Below the pieces are notes generated by a model. It had not been told where the DNA came from and did no database searches. It worked only from the letters and a program-made list of their open reading frames with translations. DNA of 64,000 bases, taken from assembly GCA_021229015.1 (NCBI GenBank), contig CM037780.1, positions 63,173,323 through 63,237,322 of the forward strand. The letters are read 5' to 3'. The position numbers and the translations under genes were made by a program. The DNA comes from Solen grandis. Lineage: Eukaryota > Mollusca > Bivalvia > Adapedonta > Solenidae. Shown here piece by piece: positions 1 through 8,327 of this stretch (the first letter of the stretch is position 1; each line of letters opens with the position of its first letter).

Positions 1-1378
1 CTCACAGACTCATAAAAAAATAAATTTGTATATTGATATTGTATGAACTCAATCAAAATCTCTTTCTCTTTCTCCTAAGGTATGGAGTATATAAGTTGAT
101 TTATTAATGTTTACGCCATATTTTTTTTTTTGTTGTCTGAGTTTAAAACAATATATATTTAAATAATAAATATATACATTTGTTTTAACAACATCAGAGC
201 AATTTCAACTATGGTCTCACGGCAGAGTAAAACGTTTGCCTTATACAGGCGTTTCTCTACTAGGATTGCAAAAAAAACTTACTTTGTTCATATCGAAGAA
301 ATACAAAAGCGTAATTGCAACAGGATTTCTTTCGATTTCGATACTTAATTAATAAAACATGTTATCAACATATCGTGAGTTAATAGTCGTTGTTTCAGTT
401 AGTTACAGTATATATCTAAAAATATAGAAATATACATATGCGACATTTGATAGATATTAACATATAAATGTTCAAATCACACACTTATAAAACAGCATAT
501 CAAAATAAAAATTATACAGCATGCAGCCGTTATTAAAATAAATAAAATGCATTCAGCTTGAAATATTTTCTTTGTAAGCTACTGATAACGATATTCAACG
601 GAAGGGATAAGCTCTAAGCTAGTTTATACCATTTCATACACAGATCGAAATACTAAGATTACTGAGAGCTTAGATATTACACAAATTAACCAATCACAAC
701 TGTCATTGTGTACTCGTATTCAACGATCATGAATCATATTTAGGACCATGCAATGTTTGTATCAGAAGGTCTATACACCTGTGCATTTAAATTAATACTT
801 TTTACAAAATGTACATTTTGCATAGCCCTTGATACACTGTCATGCGTTTGAGCAACAAATGGTCGAATCTTCATATTGCAAGATTACATTATACCAGTTT
901 CTAGAAAACGTATGCTTATAATCTTAGCGACTCGTATGAAATTGAATGGCCCCAAGGCAATACTAGGCATGTGTACTCACTCATGGTGTGCGTCATGCCT
1001 TCTTTGACGTTGCCCGTTCCGGCATTTCATTGATATTCATGAAACAAATTAACCACAAGAACCGTAAATGCATTGTGTGTCTGAAAATGCAAACATAGCT
1101 ACAAGTAATGCTCAAGTTATCACTACGAGGCCGATCAGCGATCGAATTAAGATTGATTGATACGTTAACGATTTCAGAGGCTGTTCGGACTGAGTTGCTT
1201 TCTATGCCCATCTCTTATTCAATCAGGAGAGCTCCATTGTGCCAATTTTATTTCTTAGTTTATATGGGAAGGAGCCTTTCTATAACTCGTAAACAATGTA
1301 GACCAAATTAAGTTTTTTCTGGTGTTTTATTGCATGTGTTGCCTTTGGTGATAATATTTATAATCCGCGACATATTTT
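1..1378. other. AT-rich interval, no gene recognised
   Basis: I see no coding signal, RNA gene or clear repeat here. Only short open frames without recognisable domains occur. Confidence 0.6.
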
Positions 1379-1632
1379 TCAGTCATTTCGAGACGATGTC
1401 TTCTTTGAGACAGATATAGTGCTGCCACACTTCAGTATCACGCCGTAGACATGTGGCATGATACCACTCCCAAACACGATATCATGACACCAATCCAGCC
1501 AGTCCTGAAACTACCCTTATATGCTGAGTGCCAAGCAAGGGAGCTATAACGGAAGTATTTTTACGACATTGGTATGTCGCGGCCGGGGATCGAACCAATG
1601 ACCTCGCCCACCCGAGGCGGACACCTTTTTAA
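1379..1632 (-). mobile_element. tRNA-derived SINE, family A, copy 1
   Basis: The + strand reads TTTCAGTCATTTCGAGACG at the left and a reversed tRNA B-box (GGGGATCGAACC) near 1586 at the right, so the element lies on the - strand with its tRNA-like head near 1630. The body (GACAGATATAGTGCTGCCAC, then ATCACGCCGTAGACATGTG) recurs at 14.16 kb, 41.5 kb and, decayed, at 28.3 kb. tRNA-headed SINEs such as the V-SINE/RUDI type are known from molluscs. Assignment to a named family would need a library search. Confidence 0.7.
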
Positions 1633-1734
1633 TGTTATTCGCGGCTTTCGTGAGAAAAATAAAACACATCGAATCAGGAAATAAAATTATTTTTGTTTCA
1701 TGTTTTTATCTCTGTTACTTCCATGTGCGTAGAA

Positions 1735-2984
1735 TTTTTAGCTCACCTGGCACGAAGTGCCACGGTGAGCTTTTGGGACCAGCCTTTGTCCGGCGTCCGT
1801 CGTCGAGAGTCGTCAACAATTTACTTAAAAATCTGAAACTACTAATGGGAAATTGATCAAAATTTGCAAGAATGTTCCTAAGGTGACCCCCTGTAAAAAT
1901 TGTTCAAATGGTTCCGGTCTGTTGCATAATTAGGTCACATAAGCTAAAAATAGATTTAAAAAGTGAAATCTTAAAAATTCTTCTTCTCTCAAACCACAAA
2001 ACCTAAAGCTTAGATATTTGGTGTGTGGCTTTGTCTAGTAGACCTCTACCAAGTTTGTTCAAATCATGACCCTTGGGTGAAAACTGGACCCGCCCCAGGG
2101 TCACTTTATTTTACATGGACTTATATGAGAAGAACTAGAAAAATGTTCTTGTCAAAAACCACAAGGCCTGGAATTTAGATATTTGGTATAAAATGTCCTA
2201 ATAGACCTCTACCAAGTTTGTTCAAATCGTGGCCCAGAGGTTATAATTGGCCCCGCCCCATGGGTACTTGATTTAACATAGGCTAATATATGGAAAAAAA
2301 TGAACAATCTTCCTCTCAGAAACCACAAGGTCTGGAGTTGAGATATTTGGTGTGCAGCATTGTCTAGTAGATCACTAAGTTTGTTCAAATCATTACCCTG
2401 GGTCAAAATTGCCCGGCCCTGTGGTCACCTATTTTACATAGGGTTATTTAGGGGAAATAAAGAAAAATATTCCTGTCAGAAACCACAAGGCCTGGAGTTT
2501 AGATATTTGGTACGTAACATGGCCTAGTTGACATCTACAAGTTTGTTCACATCACCGCTCAAGGGCCAAAATTGGCCCCGCCCCAGGGGTCATCTGATTT
2601 TACATAGGCTTATTTAGGAAAGAGAAAGAAAAATATTCCTGTCAGGAACCACAAGGCCTAGAGCTTAGATATTTGGTACGTACATTGCCTAGTTGACATC
2701 TACAAAGTTTGTTCACATCATCGCCAAGGGTCAAAATTGACCCCGCCCCAGGAGTCACTTGATTTAACAAAAGCTAGTAAAGGAAACAACTTGAAAAATC
2801 TTCTTCTCAGAGACTACAAGGAGTTTAGATATTTGGTATGTAACATGGGCTAGTTAGACCTCTATTAAGTTTGTTCAAATCATGGCCCCGGTGTCAAAAT
2901 AGGCCCTGTCCCAGGGGTTACTTGATTTTACATAGCCTAATGATACCAGGTGAGCGATTTACGGCCATCATGGCCCTCTTGTTT
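1735..2984 (-). mobile_element. Hairpin-ended non-autonomous element with ~163-base tandem core, copy 1
   Basis: The left end is a hairpin at 1740-1771 (AGCTCACCTGGCAC, three-base loop, one-base bulge in the return arm). The right end near 2946-2984 holds CAGGTGAGCGAT followed by the palindrome GGCCATCATGGCC. Between them is a core of six to seven diverged units of about 163 bases: the landmark AAGTTTGTTCA recurs near 2051, 2214, 2376, 2539, 2705 and 2867. The same ends, inverted, bound the element at 50.35-51.55 kb, which has a different core. The plan resembles tandem-repeat-containing MITE or Helitron-like elements described from bivalves. No transposase is encoded. Confidence 0.7.
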
Positions 2985-3640
2985 AAAGTTAAACCTGTCT
3001 TTAGCGGTCAGCAACTTTAATATTGGCCATAACTATAAAAGGTATTGACTTGAAACTTCATACATGAATACAATGTGACAAGAAGTGCAGTGACTAAGAA
3101 CCATTACTCTACCTGACCCACGTTTTGAATGATGTCCCTTTTTATTTTTTTATTTTTCAACTTTCGTTTGGAGCATAACTCATAAACTATACAAGGTACT
3201 GATTTGAAACTCAAAATATAAATAGATGGTGAGATTGGGAAGTGCAGTAACCAAGAACCGTAACTTTGCATAGACCAGTTTTTGAATTATCTCCCTTTAT
3301 TTAATTTTACAATGAATTTCTGTCCATGTAATAACATATATTCTTTATACTTGAAAACTATACAAGCTATTGACTTGAAACTTCACTTCATATATAAGTA
3401 AATGACAACTAGGAATGGTGCAGTGACTGAGAAATATAACTCTACCAAGTTTCCCTTTATTTTTTTTTTTATTTATTTTTTTTTATTTTTTTTTTTTTTG
3501 GGGGGGGGGGGGGCAAAACTCATTACCAAAAGAGCAGTGTATAACCAAGAAACTTTGTCTGGTCAGATTTTCTGATTATCTCCCTTTATTTTTTATATTT
3601 ATTATTGTCAAGAACATACCTCCTGAAGTATTTGAAGTAT
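2985..3640. repeat. Degenerate ~165-base tandem repeat
   Basis: Three to four diverged units, each with a phrase like ACTATACAAGGTACTGA(C/T)TTGAAACT, then GCAGTGACTAAGAA, then a TCCCTTTATTTT tract. It abuts the hairpin-ended element but has no hairpin of its own. A poly-T/poly-G run occupies about 3463-3513. Reverse-oriented relatives appear near 29.45-29.70 kb. Confidence 0.55.
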
Positions 3641-3801
3641 TGGTTTTAAATAAATAATGAATAGCAGCAGAAGTGTAATTATTATGAAACAGAACTCTGT
3701 GGGGTTCTATCTTTTTTTTAAAATTAGCTCCCTTTTTTTTTAATAATTATTATTTACCTTTAGCATTACTATATATATGTCTATATATTTAACATACCTA
3801 C

Positions 3802-3860
3802 TCCACTCATGAGTAGCTTTCAGTTGACTTCATCCACTCATGAGTAGCTTTCAGTTGACC
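3802..3860. repeat. 31-base direct duplication
   Basis: TCCACTCATGAGTAGCTTTC followed by AGTTGAC occurs twice with a 31-base period. No coding meaning is apparent. Confidence 0.75.
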
Positions 3861-3869
3861 TCAATTATT

Positions 3870-5605
3870 TGACATCTGACCTGCTCAGACGGGGGCTTAG
3901 TGTTTTTCGAACACATCTTGTTTTATTACGTTTTATGCAGGTTAGGATAAGTTATTGATTGGGTCATGGTTTTATGTATTCCTGATGTGGATACAGTATT
4001 GTGATTTGTGCACATGTAGTAGATTTCCAGACTAAACATTATTAGTGAATTTGAAGAAGCTTTAAAAAGGACTGTAAAGCCGGAATATTTTGAATTGTGT
4101 ATTGATAGAAGTAACATTTTCTTATTTTGTAAATATTGTTTATTTGAATTAATTTTGTAAATTAAAATTTTGTAAAAAATCGCCTTAGTAATGTATTCTA
4201 CCTTGGTGAGTTGTCAACCCTTTGCCATTTTGCAACGCATACAGTTCTTGTCATATTTTCAAGTGTATCTAATTTCCAATTTGCTAAGTACTTCCCTTTT
4301 CGTTTTACTTTTCTATTTTCAGTTAATAGTTTACCACTTGTGATTTTGAGCTCAGCTCAAGGTGAGCTAGTTTGTTTGAATTGTGGATTATGGTATTCTG
4401 CTGAGCGGTCTAGGTCTTGTTCTTTTCTTAATCTATTTCTTTCCATAACCAGTGGGATCCACTGTTTCTTAGAGGTTTTGATGTTTAGAACAAGCTTAGA
4501 ACACAGAAGCGCAACACCAACTATCATATGTAACGAATGACGTTGGCTCATGAAGGAGGTCACTAGTCAGTTTTATTTCCCTAATATATTCCCACACCAA
4601 AGAATTGATTTGGATGTTACAATAGGGACTGGTTTACAAACACCGATTATGCTTTAGTTGGTGTTTCATCTGGCTGTGTTTTTCAGCCACATTATATATG
4701 CAGTAGGGTCTCTTTGGAGTCTTTTTTGGTACGCACCTGATCAAGTCTCTCAAAGTATTTCCTAACTATTACACTAAAAGCTGCTTTCGGCATATCGTGG
4801 ATAGAGTTTAAATAGCTTCATCAGTCTGAACAGATGTTGATAATATCCTGATCAGCTTGATCCCCAGACACTTTGGCTGAAGATTGTCTAAGAAGTACTA
4901 TAGTTAATAACAGGTTTCTTAATAGAAATATTATTTATCAACACAGTATGGGAGGGGATATCCGCCAGTTCATTTCTTCCTCTAATTGAGGATTCCATAA
5001 AACATTATTGCATTTTCAAAACTCTTATTACATTTGCAGAAAGTTTATTGCATTTTCAGACTAAATATAACAATACCAAAATGCTTGTTGCATTTTCAAA
5101 ATTGAAATTGTCACTTTAAAAATACACTTTTGACGACCGACGTTAAAAAAGATAATGTTCGTATGTTACGAATTTTTAGATGAAGATTCTACTCTGTAGT
5201 TTTTATGGGCTTATTTTTTACTTTATATTCACATTTCAGATTGAAAACGTTCGTTTTAATCAGAAAGGGTTAACTGTTAACATGTTTGAAGAAGAAACAG
5301 ACACGTGAAATTAAAATTAGAAAACAATTCTTCATATACATGAGAATTGTCCTTGTGCGAAGAAGAGTGTAACTGGCGGGTATTCTGGTAGCAGAACCGG
5401 ATCCAGGTGTTCCAAGTTAGTGGGCGCTGTAGGCAGTGACAAAATGTAAGCAGTGACAATGCAAGCGGCTTGCCGCTTTGTCCAAGAAGGGAGTAGTTCC
5501 AGTTGGACTTGGGATCCGAGGAAACTCCCCTGCGAATTTCTTTTTAATTCAAAGCTGTGAAATAGTGCATTCTTGTGAGTGTTTAGGGGGTTACGTGTCT
5601 AAATT
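3870..5605. other. No gene recognised; loose TTGCATTTTCAAAA repeats
   Basis: Only short, featureless open frames occur. At about 5005-5105 phrases like TTATTGCATTTTCA recur three to four times at irregular spacing. Positions 5606-5609 (AAAG) form the left target duplication of the Gypsy element. Confidence 0.5.
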
Positions 5606-5609
5606 AAAG
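5606..5609. repeat. Left target-site duplication of the Gypsy element (AAAG)
   Basis: AAAG immediately precedes the TG of the 5' LTR and AAAG (13557-13560) immediately follows the CA of the 3' LTR. A 5-base reading (AAAGT) is possible if the LTR is taken to start one base later, but then it would not begin with TG. Confidence 0.75.
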
Positions 5610-5909
5610 TGTGACGAAAATAATTTAGTTGAGCTTACCTTGTCTATAATTGGTAGAGTTAAGCCTAAGTGTTTCTACACCCGGTTTCCGTTTTGCCGAT
5701 CATCGTAAATTTAAAGCAGGAGGAAACATTTCTCCTTGTAAGTTAATTATTTTACATCCATTATTTTCCGTTATTTAAATAAATAATAAGATTTTGGAGC
5801 TTTAAATACTGTTTAATCAAGTTTATTAGCTTTACAAGAAGCTTACGCCCCTTCGTTCTTCATATTTTCGGGGAATGGTTTTACCCGGAAGAGTTCAATC
5901 TTTAGGGGT

Positions 5910-5948
5910 CACGTGATTGGTCACGTGGTTGGTTTTTGGTATAAATAC
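5910..5948 (+). promoter_or_regulatory. LTR promoter: two CACGTG E-boxes, ATTGG and TATA box
   Basis: CACGTG lies at 5910-5915 and again at 5922-5927, with ATTGG (inverted CCAAT) between them at 5916-5920 and TATAAATA at 5940-5947. Transcription would be expected to start about 25-30 bases downstream, in the TCAGTTTCAGTCAGT tract near 5970. The same block is at 12852-12890 in the 3' LTR. Motif identity is seen; function is inferred. Confidence 0.65.
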
Positions 5949-6176
5949 AGCGGTTTCGCTCAGTTTCAGTCAGTCTGCTGTTACGGCTGGTGGTGGTCAC
6001 ATCGTAGCTTAATAGTATTATACATTTTATAGTAACAACTTACCTTTAGGTGTGTAACCCGATAAGTTGCAGCTCTTTGCTCAGAGTTTCGGGTGAAGCC
6101 TTGGTAAAAAGTTGCTTTATATATATGTGTGTGTTGCTGGGTTTATTCCCAGGGGTTTTCACCAGACCGTGTTAAG

Positions 6177-6231
6177 CAAGGTTGTTTCGAACCTTGGGCT
6201 AGGTCTCAAACAAGGTTTTGTTTGAACCTTG
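6177..6231 (+). repeat. Paired inverted repeats inside the LTR
   Basis: CAAGGTT at 6177-6183 pairs with AACCTTG at 6190-6196, and CAAGGTT at 6211-6217 pairs with AACCTTG at 6225-6231. A competing stem (TCAAAC with GTTTGA) overlaps the second pair. They lie downstream of the TATA box, so they should be in the transcribed leader and able to fold in RNA. The 3' LTR has the same pair 6942 bases later. Confidence 0.7.
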
Positions 6232-6618
6232 GGATACATATTGTCTGAGGCAAGGGTGCTTGAGATTGCTTCAGAACACTGTGTGTTCAAGCAAAGCTCT
6301 TGATAGGTGTTTTGCTTGGGGTTTAGCAGACTTTGATTTTTATTTCATATTGATGCTCAAGGTAGAGCTAGGTCTCAGAACCACCTGAATGACTTTATTT
6401 TAGTTCGAGAACAGTTAATGTATTGTTTCATATGTAAAATTATACTTAATTAGTCTGGTAATTTTTGTTCAAGCAAATCATTTTCGAGAATCCTTTTAAT
6501 ATCAAGGTTATCTGTACATATTCCCAAGTGTTTTATCAATCATAGGCTAGGAAAGCCCCGAGGAAAATTCAATTGTTAAATACATATCAGACCAATACAA
6601 GGTTACACGTTACAAATT

Positions 6619-6636
6619 TGGTGGCAGCGGTGGGAT
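6619..6636 (+). promoter_or_regulatory. Primer binding site, tRNA-Leu type
   Basis: TGGTGGCAGCGGTGGGAT starts four bases after the 5' LTR. Its reverse complement ends in CCACCGCTGCCACCA, which from memory matches the 3' end of animal tRNA-Leu (AAG or UAG type) with CCA added, over 18 bases. It would prime minus-strand DNA synthesis. Confidence 0.8.
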
Positions 6637-6719
6637 CGTTTAGTGACAGACCGTTACTACGATCCCAGGTTAATGATCATTATTTACTTCATTTTGAATA
6701 TACCTTTTAATTTTGAATC

Positions 6720-7745
6720 ATGGATGAACAATCTAGGGTCGGGGGTATGTCAAAGTTGTATGAGGAATTAGCTGAACTTCGAATGCAAAATGAAAAATAC
6801 CAGATTCAGAGTGAAATAACTTATCTCCAGAAGCAACTTGATGATATGTCCATCTCGGCATCAACCCCATTCATTAAGTCTGAACCAGGGGTCAGCATGA
6901 AGCCTAAACGGTTGCTTCCGACACCACCTGGAGATGGTGCATTGAAGAGGCAGATATTCGAAAAGAGTGGTTTGAGGTTACATGCAGAAGAGTCTGAGCA
7001 CGAGTCCCTCCCAGCTGATGCTCATGTGACCAAGAGGAGGCAGAAGTCTCATAACATGTCTCGGGGCACTATCATGAAGCCTGCAACTTACGATGGTACT
7101 GGCTCGTGGACGGATTACAAAGCACATTTTGATGCTTGTTCTGAGATCAATGGCTGGACAGACAGGGAGAAAGGGCTCTATCTTTCTGTGTCACTTAGAG
7201 GTCAGGCTCAGGGAGTATTTGGAAACCTGGACTCAGCAACCCATGATTATGAGGAACTTGTTAGGGCCTTACAAGACAGATTTGCACCACCGAACCAGAC
7301 AGAACTTTATAGGGTTCAGCTCAGGGAAAGAAGACAAAGAGCGTCTGAAACACTTCCTCAGCTGGGACAAGACATTAGACGTTTGACAAACCTTGCCTAT
7401 CCCAATGCCCCAACTGACGTAAGAGAGACATTGGCTCGGGAACAGTTTATTGATGCTTTGGTCAACTCAGACATGAGGCTCAGGATCAAGCAAGTCCGAC
7501 CCACCAGTCTGAATGATGCTGTCCGCAATGCTGTAGAGCTCGAGGCTTTCTTTCGTGCTGAGAAAATGCAAATTGAAAACCAAGGCATCACCTTCTCAAC
7601 AAATGTTTCTGAAACTTCAGGCCTTAGACGATGTGAGGATGACATCAAGGCTTTAAGCAAGGCCATGCTAGATCTCAAACGAAGTTTTGAGAGCTGGACT
7701 AGGAAGACGTCTGTTTCGGCACATACCGGAAAAACCAAACTTTAA
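6720..7745 (+). CDS. gag: Gag polyprotein (capsid part), ends at in-frame TAA
   Basis: A 341-residue open frame. Residues about 10-45 are rich in Glu, Leu and Gln and look like a coiled coil. Residues 55-115 form a basic, Ser/Pro-rich linker. Residues about 120-285 match the retrotransposon Gag (capsid) family, with a WTDYKAHFDAC start and the conserved segment YEELVRALQDRFAP. This part should self-assemble into the particle that packages element RNA. ATG 6720 is 84 bases after the primer site and is the first good start. The frame ends at TAA 7743-7745, yet the zinc knuckle expected in the same protein lies just beyond in the same frame, so the stop is either a mutation or a recoded readthrough site. 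Confidence 0.85.
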   Translation: MDEQSRVGGMSKLYEELAELRMQNEKYQIQSEITYLQKQLDDMSISASTPFIKSEPGVSMKPKRLLPTPPGDGALKRQIFEKSGLRLHAEESEHESLPADAHVTKRRQKSHNMSRGTIMKPATYDGTGSWTDYKAHFDACSEINGWTDREKGLYLSVSLRGQAQGVFGNLDSATHDYEELVRALQDRFAPPNQTELYRVQLRERRQRASETLPQLGQDIRRLTNLAYPNAPTDVRETLAREQFIDALVNSDMRLRIKQVRPTSLNDAVRNAVELEAFFRAEKMQIENQGITFSTNVSETSGLRRCEDDIKALSKAMLDLKRSFESWTRKTSVSAHTGKTKL

Positions 7746-8327
7746 GGGGGAAAGGAATGTTATTTTTGTGGGTCACAAAACCATTTAAGGAGGAATTGTC
7801 CTAAGCTCAAAACTGTTCCGATTAAGACTAATAAAGATACTACAGAGCAACACAGCGTTAAGCAATCCAACCGGATAGGGTCTGGCCTTTACACCGAGGC
7901 AGAGATAGATGGGGTCAGAGTAGATTGTCTCGTTGACACCGGGGCAACTCTCACACTAGTCTCAACAAAGGTTTGGAACTTAGTTGGAGCTGATAAGACA
8001 CTTGAAAGTTTCCAGCACAATATTGTGTCAGCATCAGGCATGCCCCTTGATACGGAAGGCAAAACTGAGGCATGTTTCAAAATTTCGGGTGTGTCCTGCA
8101 TAACTCCAGTAGTTGTTGCAGATATTGATGTTGATGTCATACTTGGTCTGGACTTCATGAAACAGTACAAAGTCCACATTGATGTTTGTAAGGAGTCCAT
8201 GACATTACTTGGAAAAACATGCAAGCTTACCTGCTATGGTAAAATAGGCTGTTACCGAATCACAGTGGCTGAGAAAGTTGAAGTCCCGAAAAATGTCAGA
8301 AATGATTATAGAGGGGAAAATAACTGA
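7746..8327 (+). CDS. Zinc knuckle plus retropepsin protease, in gag frame
   Basis: Reading on in the gag frame past TAA 7743 gives a CCHC knuckle at 7758-7799 (CYFCGSQNHLRRNC, spacing C-X2-C-X4-H-X4-C), a linker, then a retropepsin with the active-site motif LVDTGATLTLVS near 7928-7963 and the closing motif VILGLDFMKQY near 8137-8169. The knuckle should bind element RNA; the aspartic protease should cleave the polyproteins as a homodimer. There is no good start codon at the front, so expression would need readthrough of the TAA or a repaired frame. The frame ends at TGA 8325-8327 and overlaps the next open frame, which is shifted by one base. Confidence 0.8.
   Translation, partial: GGKECYFCGSQNHLRRNCPKLKTVPIKTNKDTTEQHSVKQSNRIGSGLYTEAEIDGVRVDCLVDTGATLTLVSTKVWNLVGADKTLESFQHNIVSASGMPLDTEGKTEACFKISGVSCITPVVVADIDVDVILGLDFMKQYKVHIDVCKESMTLLGKTCKLTCYGKIGCYRITVAEKVEVPKNVRNDYRGENN

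Larger units (their letters stand above)
5610..6614 (+). repeat. 5' LTR of the Gypsy element
   Basis: Starts TGTGACGAAAATAATTTAG and ends ACACGTTACA, giving the usual TG...CA termini. Every position lies exactly 6942 bases before its partner in the 3' LTR and the sequences agree throughout by eye. It contains a TATA box, twin CACGTG motifs and two CAAGGTT/AACCTTG inverted repeats. Confidence 0.95.
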
